From: Azolla pinnata
Taxonomy: Eukaryota; Streptophyta; Polypodiopsida; Salviniales; Salviniaceae
NCBI GenBank assembly: GCA_037176905.1
Contig: JBBBWG010028766.1
Location: 25,566 to 51,539 of the forward strand
Reading direction: 5' to 3'
DNA: 25,974 nucleotides
The position numbers and the translations under genes are program-made. The notes under the pieces are model-generated. The model saw only the letters and a program-made list of their open reading frames with translations. It searched no databases and had not been told where the DNA came from. Below are positions 1-8,941 of this stretch, piece after piece (within the stretch, counting starts at the first letter, position 1; every line of letters starts with the position of its first letter).

Positions 1-30
1 TGAGCATGTCTTCTTCTTCAAGGTGAGCCA

Positions 31-599
31 TGCTAATTACAGCGTCTAATCGCTTCCCGAGCGCTATAAACACCGCTCATTGCGGTGCTTAATCGCCTCC
101 CAGAGCTGCTAACTGCTGCTAATTGCGATGCTTGATCGCTTTCCCAGACCTGCTAACTGCTGCTAAATTGCGATGCTTGACCACTTCTGCGCGGTAACGG
201 TTGCTATTTACAAACCTTCACGATCGCTTCGGTTGCTAATTACGGCGCTTAATCGCTTACCTTTTCTTGATGTAATGTTGTTGTTCTGACCGTATCCTCT
301 CGATCGAGAACTCCACATTCAGATGTATAAAATCCGAGAGAAAGTTGATCATCTTAGCTTTCTGTTGTGTATTTAAATGCTAAATTTGGTTGTGATATGA
401 GAAATGTACGACTGTTAATATTTCGACTATCCAAGAGATTTGCATCACGGCACTTAATCGCTTCGGCGTGCTAACGACTGCTAACTAAAGCGCTCAATCG
501 TTTTCGGCGCTAATTGGCTGCTAATTGCGGGCACTTAATCGGTTTTTCCCCACCCCCCTGCGCTCCTAACTGCTAATTCTGGGGCTTAAACGCCTCCAC
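31..599. repeat. Degenerate 40-45 bp tandem array with a GCTTAATCGC core
   Basis: About nine imperfect copies of a unit are seen. One half reads roughly TGCTAACTGCTGCTAATTG and the other TGCGGTGCTTAATCGCCTCC. Core copies lie near 41, 84, 127, 172, 244, 449, 488, 529 and 581. Spacing is 43, 43, 45 and about 40 where copies are adjacent, with larger gaps where copies are lost or too diverged to read. The stretch 262-440 between copies has no clear unit. No open frame of interest covers it. This is an old, decayed minisatellite, and its function is unknown. Confidence 0.75.
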
Positions 600-610
600 G
601 AAGCGTCGTC

Positions 611-1610
611 CATCAGCGCCGGATCGGATCTCGTTTTCTGGACGCTAACGCAGACTGCCATCCGGAAATCGCTGGCAATGTTCTGCTGCATTACAGATGC
701 AGCATCTGTTCGTGAAGCGGAACCAGATCCCACCCGATGCTTTTCAACGGAGCTTGGCGTGAGTCGAAAGTTTAACAAACCCCAGCGAGTTCGGAGTAGT
801 CCCCTGTGCGCGGAGAACTGAGGAGGTAAATTTTCGAGAGGCGCATTCTGACCAGGGTCTGCAAGAGCCAGAATGCCCTAATCCATTGCATTGAAAGGAA
901 GGTCATCATGGTACTTTCCAGAAGGGCAAAGCTGGAAATTTTTCTTTCATTTTCTTTCAGTTTCTTTGTTTTGTTCTGTTCTTCAAAATCAAAACAAGAA
1001 TATGTATTTTATATATATATATATATATATATTTACCAGGAGCTCTCTGACCTTGCCTCTTCTTTCGCAGGCATCGAGGAGGGGAGGTTCCGTAAAAATT
1101 TTACTGCGCCACGATAGGAACAACCACACCCTGGCCAGAGCGAGCCCCTCAGCTCGCTGGTTCCCGCTTCGTGTCGATCTCTCGATCGCGGAGATGCAGG
1201 GGTTTCCCTCCTTGCTACGAACCACGATGACGATGGCAAAGTCGGGCATCGATCGGCGCTCGTAACCGAGTTTTTCGCCTGCCTGGTTTCATGTGGTTCC
1301 GATCCGGTGTCAGCTTCGTCGGTCAGTCAGTTCAGTCGATTAGTTTTAGTCCCTTGATACGGGCGAAATGCTATGTGTGAATGATGGATGGGGCATGCTC
1401 TGATCAATGGCCATGGTTTGAGCGAGAGCCCTGTTCGGGCACGAAGATGCATGTCAGTAACTGGCCAGACATCTAGTTAAGCTCTGCAACATCAGGCATC
1501 GGAGCGTCTGTGAACACGCACGATGAGAAGAACGTGACATGCATGATCGTCCCTCTGTCGAACGATGATCATGATGGTGCTCATCATCGCCATCATCGCA
1601 CCACCGCCGT
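611..1610. other. Non-coding spacer with an AT microsatellite
   Basis: I recognise no gene here. A (TA)n run occupies about 1009-1031. Overlapping short open frames on both strands run through it and none resembles a known protein. A stretch at 1052-1075 looks like a splice acceptor (pyrimidine tract ending CAG), but no exon could be joined to it. Confidence 0.6.
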
Positions 1611-1615
1611 CGTCG

Positions 1616-1652
<37 letters not shown>

Positions 1653-1670
1653 TGTCATCATCGTCGTCGT
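1611..1670. repeat. (ATC/GTC)n trinucleotide microsatellite
   Basis: An almost uninterrupted run of CAT/ATC triplets (about 1617-1650) is flanked by GTC triplets. It keeps several frames open on both strands, giving poly-Ser, poly-Ile or poly-Asp products. Those are artefacts of the period of three. Confidence 0.9.
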
Positions 1671-1723
1671 CTGGCCTGATGCCTCCCATTTGCGTATCGA
1701 ACACGGAAATAATGCCTGCTGTG

Positions 1724-1900
1724 TTTTGCAGGCACCTTCAGTTTCCGAGTACATGTCTCCCATCTGCCACATGCATGCATGCATGCATACGTACATCATG
1801 TTTTTGCGGGGCACTTCCAGAAACCGAGAGAGAGAGAGAATCGATGTCAGAGTACATGCCCTGCGTCCATCCGTAACATGCATGCATGCATGCATGCATA
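1724..1900. repeat. Two diverged copies of a segment ending in a (CATG)n run
   Basis: Copy one is about 1724-1789 and copy two about 1802-1900. Each has TTTTGC followed by a GGCAC..TTCCAG-like stretch, then CCGAG, then GAGTACATG, and ends in a run of CATGCATG. Matching landmarks are offset by about 78 to 107 bp because copy two has gained a GA run near 1827-1839. The CATG runs at 1769-1789 and 1876-1899 are perfect RY-type repeats. Confidence 0.6.
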
Positions 1901-2580
1901 ATTTATGCAGATCTGCTGCTTGTCGCTCGGTTCTGAACGATATATATCTCAAGAACTCGTTCATCGAGACTCGATCCATGCAGTGAACCCTGCGAATGCC
2001 AATCAGACACGAATCTCGTCTTCTCGAGAGTCTGGGCCTCCAATCCAAAACGGAATATTCTCTATGTCTGTCTTCCCTGTACTGTCTGTTTGTATGCATG
2101 CATGTGTTCATGGTGTGTGTATACGCAGGGGGCACTGTAAACAAGAGGTCAGTCACGTGTGCCGTGTTTTCGTTTACATTAGCAAATTCTGAAGAGCTTG
2201 AGAGATCAGAAGCTCACCAAAAGAGCCTCCAAAGATTTTGTAGAAAAACGAACAAAGAGAGCCATTAGAACTCGAGATATCATCGGCGCCTTTCGGAAGA
2301 CAGTCGGACAAAAGGAGATATCGTGGCTCAGACTTGCATCGGCGAAGATTGAGCGACCGGATTAAGCAACGACAGAAACTTCGGGCGTCGATCTTTCGCG
2401 GTTAATCATTCAGAGGCCAGAAATCGCAGTATCAACCTCGTCTAGCAACGACCGATGCCCAGAAATGATCGTATTGAGAAGCAATGTCGATCACTTAGAG
2501 TCAATGAGGGTAGACTTCATCAACGGGAAAACAGCGGTTGCAAGCAGTAATCCACTCGATTAAAGAGGTAATTAAGAGTC
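1901..2580. other. Spacer without a recognised gene
   Basis: Short open frames exist, but none resembles a protein family or has supporting splice structure. From about 2340 the sequence holds diverged GATTAAGC- and CGATC-type words. They look like worn-out relatives of the tandem array that follows. Confidence 0.5.
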
Positions 2581-3425
2581 GATCCTTCCTTGATCAAAGA
2601 GACGATTAAGCAGAAAAGATGGTTAAGAGGCGAGGCGAATAAGAATAATTAAGGGTAGATTGACGCTTTGATTAAGCAAAGAGGTAATTAAGAATCGATC
2701 CTTCCTTGATCAAAGAGACAATTAAGCAGAAAAGATGGTTAAGAGGCTAGGCGAATAAGAAAAATTAAGGGCGGATTGATGCTTTCATTAAGCAAAGAGG
2801 TAATTAAGAGTCGATCCGTCCTTGATCAAAGAGATGATTAAGCAGAAAAGATGGTTAAGAGGCGAGGCGAATAAGAATAATTAAGTGTGGATCGACGCTT
2901 TGATTAAGCAGATAGGTAATTAAGAGGTAATTAAGAGTCGATCCTTCCATGATCAAAGAGACGATTAAGCAGAAAAGATGGTTAAGAGACGAGACTAATA
3001 AGAATAATTAAGGTCGGATTAACGATTTGATTAAGAAAATAGGTAATTAAGAGGTAATTAAGAGTCGATCCTTCCTTGATCAAAGAGACGATTAAGCAGA
3101 AAAGATGGTTAAGAGGCGAGGTGAATAAGAATAATTAAGGGCGGATTGACGCTTTGATTAAGCAAAGAGGTAATTAAGAGGTAATTAAGAGTCGATCCTT
3201 CCATGATCAAAGAGACGATTAAGCAGAAAAGATGGTTAAGAGACGAGACTAATAAGAATAATTAAGGTCGGATTAACGATTTGATTAAGAAAATAGGTAA
3301 TTAAGAGGTAATTAAGAGTCGATCCTTCCTTGATCAAAGAGACGATTAAGCAGAAAAGATGGTTAAGAGGCGAGACTAAGAAGAATAATTAAGGGCGGAT
3401 TAACGCTTTGATTAAGCAAAGAGGT
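2581..3425. repeat. Seven-unit tandem array, 116/127 bp, with 254-bp dimeric order
   Basis: Units start with GATCCTTCC or a close variant at 2581, 2697, 2813, 2940, 3067, 3194 and 3321. The periods are 116, 116, 127, 127, 127 and 127, and the last unit is cut at about 3425. The 11-bp difference is a duplication of TAATTAAGAGG at the unit end. Units four and six share variants (CCATGATC, GAGACGAGACTAATAAG), while five and seven share the other form, so a 254-bp dimer has been amplified. The array ends about 95 bp before the aldo-keto reductase start codon and so lies in its promoter or leader. Confidence 0.95.
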
Positions 3426-3427
3426 GT

Positions 3428-3510
3428 GAAGAAGAAGAAGAAGAAGAAGAAGAAGAAGAAAGAAGAAGGACGAAGAAGGACGGAGGCAGAAGGAAGCGGG
3501 AGGAAAGAAG
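3428..3510 (+). repeat. GAA-rich purine tract in the leader of the aldo-keto reductase gene
   Basis: Nearly pure purine on the + strand: (GAA)n from 3428 to about 3460, followed by AGAAGAAGGA-type variants. It abuts the 127-bp array on one side and the start codon at 3520 on the other. It is probably transcribed as 5' leader. Homopurine tracts like this can form triplex DNA. Confidence 0.8.
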
Positions 3511-3519
3511 CTGCCGGCC

Positions 3520-6500
3520 ATGGCTTCCGACAGACGAATGGTTTGCAGAAACTTGAAGAGCGCTGTGCAGCTTCATGGGGACAGAGCTGGCCACGCTGGA
3601 AACGACGCCTCGGTCAGTATTCCCGTGCTTGGCCTCGGTGTCTTCCTCATGTCCCCCCAAGAAGCTTTCGATTCTGTGCTCTTTGCTCTGCAACAAGGCT
3701 ATCGCCACATCGACACGGCTCATCTTTATGGGAACGAGCAATCAGTGGGTATTTCTTCTTCCTCGCCATCTTCCTCGCCATCTTCATCGTCGGGAATTTC
3801 TAACATCTTCTGCTTGTTTCATTTATGGATCTCTTGTTTGCCGTGAATTCAGCTTAAATTCATTATCTTCATCATCGTTGTTGAAACCGTTGCGATTTTC
3901 TGTATTTCATCATTTCTACTGTAACTCATGCAAACCTCTCTGGTTTAGAATCAGGTGTCATCCATCACGATCATTAGAAGGAACCTTTAATTTTCTCCAA
4001 TTCTGCAAATTTTCTGAGATTTCATCTTGCTATGGATATTTTGTGCGTGAATAGCTCATTGTGTTTCAACATGTAAAAACCATCCTTTTTTTTTGCAAAA
4101 TTTACGACTTTACGATGCTTGAGACCTCTAATCTCATTTTTATTGCATACATCGAACTACGGTTTTCATGCCGATCTCTTCAGAGTACCTATGCTTTCCT
4201 CTATTTTCCTTTATCATCAGAAACTATAAAAATTCTCTTCTTTTTTGTACAGGCCTTCAGTTGTGGCATGAAATCTAATTTATTCTGCATTGCCTTACTG
4301 TGCTTTTGCGATTTATTCTCATCTCAAAAGCTGCATAAATCTTCTCATTTGTTGACAAAATAATCATTTTGCTTGTGAATTTAATCTATAGACTCTGAGC
4401 TGTTTTGAATCATGGTGCATACGTAATACAATCATTAAAAATGTAGTTCCATTTTCTCTTTGCATAAGTCATCATCAGAATGTGGTTTTCCTACATACTA
4501 TTTTCCTATTCAAAGAAAAATTGCTATTATTCTCATTTTTGTTAAAAATATTCATCTTGCTGCAGTTTTCTGTGATATGCCTGGGCTTATCCTCTAGATG
4601 AACTGGAACTTGTGTGCCACAGATTTGTGGATTGAATTGGGCTAAAGACCTATCATATCACAATGTTGTGACATGGTCAAGCCATTTTTTATGTAATTGT
4701 TTTCTTATTGTATATAGGATCACTTAGATAAACATCATGGATCAGGTCTACTAGTTCATATGAATCAGCATGTATTATGCACTAGCCTAGGAAACATAGA
4801 TTTTCTGATTAAGTTGTGAACTGCCCCAAAGCAAATAAGATGATCATTCACAATCGACTGGACATGAACGAAAAATATGAAGAAATACAATTGTTTGGGG
4901 CTATCCACCCCTAACCAAAGCACAAGAGACGAAAATAAACAATTGTGTACTATATACCACCCAATGTAGCCGGTGTGATTTCTTGGAAGTTGAAACGAAC
5001 ACTGAGCTGAAGAATGAGAGCTCTTCTGACAGATACTATTTTGATACTATTTCCACATCTGAGGTATCCCATAGTAAAGGGGGGTTTAGGCTTGGGGCAT
5101 TCATGATCCATGTATTTAATTGCCAGGGACTTTATGTCAGATATCTTTGTTATTGGCTTCTTCTCTGGAGTGAAACTGGTATAGAGCATAAGTTGATAAC
5201 AACCAGATCTTAATCAAGCCATTTTGAGTGTCTGGGATTTCTTAGAGATATTTGGAGGTTGAATGTTAGATTGAAAGTGCTCAAGGTGATGAGCGTAAAG
5301 GATTTGTAGAGATGCAAATTTTCAGTTCGGCTGTGTGAATCATGCTTTACAACAACCTTGTTGCATCCGACAGTGGAAAGACAAAGTGGTATAATGACGA
5401 ATTCGTAGTCATGGAAGTGTTTTGAATTTGTGCCCTTTGCAGCTGATACATGATTTTAGTGAATGGTTCTGTGATAGAAAGAAGAATTATTGATTTATTG
5501 AATGTTTTAGGAGATGCTATTCGAGCTTCTAATATCCCCAGGGAGGAGATTTTCGTGACAACCAAATTGTGGAACTCAGATCATGGTTATACAAACACAA
5601 TAGAAGCATGTAATCGAAGCCTGAAAAAGCTTGGACTCGACTATGGTGAGAGACATTCTTTTTGTCTTTCTTTCGGTGTAATGCTGTTGCTGACACTTTT
5701 CTTGGACAATCATTTCAGTGGACCTGTACTTGGTCCATTCTCCTCTTTCTCCTAGAAAGAGACTTGATACATGGAAGGCCATGGAGGATATCCTGAAGTG
5801 TGGAAAAGCGAGGTCAATAGGTGTTAGCAATTATGGTATTCACCATTTGAAGGAATTATTTGCCAACTGTGAAATCCGGCCCTCAATAAATCAGGTACCT
5901 GAAAACATACTGGGCAGTACTTGTCTTCTTTTTTGAAATATGTAAATCATTAATAACATGAAACCACCTACAAGTGTTGTAATGTCTAGATGAAGTCTAG
6001 ATGAATGTTATTGGAATTTCAGGTTGAGCTGCATCCATTCAATGCACGTAAAGAACTTGTGGAATTTTGTTGGAAAGAGAATATTGTCATGGAGGCATAC
6101 TCTCCTCTCACCAGAGGCCACAGGCTGAAGGAACCCCTTTTAGTGAAAGTAAGCGATCACCTATATTCTCTATCTCACTGCTCGGATGCATTATTCATTA
6201 GCATTGTTAAAAGATAGTTCACCACAGATGGCAAGAAATATGTGTTATGGAGTTTAAGAGCCTCACATCGGTGATGCTGTGTTATTTTCAGTGCATATAT
6301 GGTAAATAGGCCTAAACTTAATCAGAACTCTTTCTGCCATGAGTTCTTGTAGCTAGATGTTAAGTGATAGGTTCTTTTCTCTAAGTATCTGTGTTCCATC
6401 TCCAAGTCGAAATGGTTTTCGTGACTATAAACTGAGTAAGTTGTAATGTTGATGCTAGCATTTATGGCCTGAAACTGTTCAACTATCACGTAGAATTTAT

Positions 6501-6852
6501 AGCTTGAAAGAAGGGCTAATTGTCGTACTTGGTGCACTATGCAATTTGCTCTTGCAGATTGCTGAGAAACACAATAAAACCACTGCACAAATCCTCATTC
6601 GATGGTGTCTACAGAAGGGATTTGTAACAATTCCAAAATCAGTCAAACCTTCTCGAATTCTAGAGAATTCACAGGTACTTGGAGAATGTGATGTTTCCAG
6701 ATCGTTTCGCTTCTTTGAGGTTATGAGAATGTTCCATTTTCCTCTTTCTATAACAGGTTTTTGACTTTGAGATATCGGATTCTGAAATGGCCGAACTAGA
6801 TGCCCTTGATGAAGGGTTTGTTGTGGCTTGGGATCCAACAAAATCAGAGTAA
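3520..6852 (+). CDS. Aldo-keto reductase, six exons, 292 aa
   Basis: A soluble NADPH-dependent carbonyl reductase of the (alpha/beta)8-barrel AKR superfamily, probably reducing small aldehydes or ketones; the substrate cannot be read from sequence. Exons are 3520-3748, 5511-5645, 5719-5894, 6023-6148, 6558-6674 and 6757-6852, all with GT..AG introns, and the phases join into one 879-nt frame. The catalytic tetrad is complete: Asp65 and Tyr70 in DTAHLYGNE, Lys95 in [10 protein letters not shown] and His128 in LYLVHSP. Cofactor residues are Ser158-Asn159 (GVSNY), Gln180 and the [13 protein letters not shown] block (Lys249, Arg255, Asn259). Length is slightly under the usual 300-330 aa. The start at 3520 is chosen because GCCATGG is a good context and it is the first ATG of the frame; Met7 at 3538 is an alternative. 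Intron 1 is long (1,762 nt). The sequence resembles the bacterial and plant dicarbonyl/2,5-diketogluconate reductase-like AKRs more than the aldose-reductase group, by inspection only. Confidence 0.93.
3749..5510 (+). other. Intron 1 of the aldo-keto reductase gene
   Basis: The donor GTATTT at 3749 and the acceptor TTTTAG ending at 5510 are supported by the protein reading through GNEQSVG-DAIRAS. The intron is T-rich and holds no recognised gene. An inverted repeat with a second hairpin inside its loop lies at 4887-4946. The first part (3750-3846) stays open in the exon 1 frame, so intron retention would add about 30 Ser-rich residues before a stop. Confidence 0.85.
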
Positions 6853-7860
6853 CTTGAAATCAAACAAACCCGTGGATAAAAGAACATTCCTGCTCAAGGA
6901 AAATGCAGCGCATTTGAAGTGGCCTGAGATGTAACACCGCGTAGCAAATCGTTGCAGGCATTTGACAAGGTAGGTGTATTGATTCATGATGGTTTAAGTC
7001 ATTAAGCATGTAAATATGGCAAGCCTTACATAGTTTTTTTATCAACACGTTTCGGATTTATGGCCCATGCTAGCCAATGGTCTTGTCTCCTATGTTGTGA
7101 TTATAGTCCAATTCAAGGCAATCTTGCACATAGAACTCTCTTTTAATTCACTTTGTTTCGTGCACATATTCCACTTAGAAAAGCAAGATTGCGAGGTCTA
7201 ATTGAGCCATGGTGGATGAGCATCTTTCATACGACGATGTGCTTGTGAAACAGAAAGTCGATCGATGGATGCATTGGAATGCGAACATGGTGGGCGTAGA
7301 AGAGATTCTATGCATATTAGATGAATCCACACTATTATTACCAAATAATCTATACCGCAAAGCATCGTTGCGAAAACTTCAAAGGGAGAATTACCAAACA
7401 ACACCCGACAAAAGTATAGACGAGACTTTTAACGTCTGCCAAACGAATTAACGCCTAGACTTACTACGCTTGTTTCCTGAATGGCGTCTACACTAGTTAC
7501 GCCATAATCTTGATTGCTCCTGATGTAATTATCAGAGGTTAGGGTTGCTAAAGTTAGGGTCCAGCCAAATCAGAAGGCTAATCGACAATGCAACAACTTC
7601 TATGAGAATGCTCCAGCTATATTACAGAATCAACAGACGTCAGGCGATCAAGATGATGGCTTAATTACATGGGGGCGATCAAGATCGTGGCTTAAATAGC
7701 ACGAACGCCGATTAAGAAACAGATAGTAGTAAGAGTAGGCATTAATTTGTAATTTATCATTTGTTGTTGGCGTTAAAATGTAATGTATAATTTTATTAGG
7801 CGTTGTTTTTGGTAATCTTCCCAACTTCAAAAGATAACCATATCGTATCAGTGGGTTGTT
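6853..7860. other. 3' flank of the aldo-keto reductase gene and spacer
   Basis: The 3' untranslated region probably lies in the first few hundred bases, but no clear poly(A) signal could be fixed. No gene is recognised. An imperfect direct repeat of 22 bp (GGCGATCAAGATNNTGGCTTAA) occurs at 7643-7664 and 7674-7695. Words such as GATTAAG recur nearby (7708). Confidence 0.6.
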
Positions 7861-8522
7861 GGATGCATTCCATCCATGCATGCACACACATACATGCATG
7901 CATGCATGCATACATACATACATACATGCATGCATGCATGCATACATACACATACATAGAGACTAGCGACGATTCATGGATTCGTAGGTTGCTACTTAGA
8001 CATACACACCGACATACACATACATACATGCAGACATCCATACATACAAACACACATACATGCGCACACACATACATACATACATGCCCAGCAACATACA
8101 TAGATTGTGCTCATACACACTAGCGACATACATAGATACTGCTCCTACATACATGCGTAGATGCAAACATACATAGCTGCACAACATGGATGCGTATCTT
8201 ACGGACTCCCACACATGCATGCAAAGATACCCGCATGCACCACACCATGGATACGCCGGCACATGCATGGATGCACAACATGGATACATGCATGCAAAGA
8301 TACATGTATCTTACGGACAGAGATACATGCATGCGCATGCATGCATGCACGCAAAGGTACATGCATGCGCATGCATGCATGTACGCAAAGATACATGCAT
8401 GCATCTTTGCATGCATGTACGCAAAGATACATGCATGCAAAGATGCATGCATGCATACAAAGATACGAAACATACATACACATACGTACGTCTGTACGTA
8501 CGTACGTACGTACGTACGTACA
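7860..8522. repeat. CATGCATG / CATACATA / GTACGTAC satellite
   Basis: About 660 bp are dominated by alternating purine-pyrimidine tetranucleotides. (CATG)n runs lie at 7874-7942, CATA-rich stretches at 7909-8100, many separate CATGCATG copies at 8200-8455, and a (GTAC)n run at 8494-8522. Within 8349-8455 a unit of ACGCAAAGATACATGCATGC plus spacer recurs at 8349, 8383 and 8419. All frames are open on both strands only because stop codons are rare in these words; the Met/His/Cys-rich products are not genes. Confidence 0.92.
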
Positions 8523-8941
8523 CGTCGCTATCTTTCTCGCTAAGCTTCTGTGCTAGGGTTCGAATCTTTGCAGGAAACGCGCAGGCGTTCGCCATCGCCA
8601 TCGCCATCGCCATCAGCCATCAGCCATCGCCGTCATCGCCTATCTTCTTGCTCTTCATGATGCCCGCGCATGTCTCTTGTTTATCTTCCCGACGCAAGGC
8701 TCCCATGGCCTTCCACCCTTCAGATTCTTCGTAACAGGTGCCGAGTCCGGGAAAAACGATCGCTTGCCTTAACCTCAGAGAATTTGAGGATTCCTCGTGT
8801 TGGAAATCTGCGCCGCATAATCTTCCATACGTCTTTCATTGGTACATTCAGATCCAGAGGGAAGCAGCCAGAGTCAGTGACATTGCTTGTTCTTTCAAAG
8901 ACGAACTACATCCTATTTTTTCCCCAACTGTGACCTTCTTC
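8523..8941 (+). promoter_or_regulatory. Promoter/leader region of the Nudix gene
   Basis: This is the unique stretch between the CATG satellite and the Nudix start codon. It holds a GCCATC hexamer repeat at 8589-8632. Above it is AGGGTTCGAATC (8555-8566), which looks like a tRNA T-loop but has no tRNA around it. The transcription start is not fixed by any clear TATA box. Confidence 0.45.
8670..8933 (+). CDS. Possible upstream ORF of the Nudix gene (87 codons)
   Basis: A true ATG at 8670 opens an 87-codon frame that stops at 8933, eight bases before the Nudix start codon at 8942, in a different frame. The product is basic and matches no family I know. If transcription begins upstream of 8670 it would act as an upstream ORF and reduce Nudix translation. 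If transcription starts later it is meaningless. The sequence cannot decide between these. Confidence 0.25.
   Translation: MSLVYLPDARLPWPSTLQILRNRCRVREKRSLALTSENLRIPRVGNLRRIIFHTSFIGTFRSRGKQPESVTLLVLSKTNYILFFPQL

Noticed and set aside
2581..3425. CRISPR-like array
   Set aside because: The whole 116/127-bp unit is repeated, including what would be spacers, so this is a tandem minisatellite in a plant genome.
8550..8572. AGGGTTCGAATC resembling a tRNA T-arm
   Set aside because: The T-stem does not pair fully on the 3' side, and no D-arm, anticodon arm or acceptor stem can be built upstream, where the sequence is the GTAC satellite.
7803..8734. Several His/Met/Cys/Thr-rich open frames on both strands
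   Set aside because: All are readings of the CATG/CATA satellite. No family similarity and no consistent start or splice structure.
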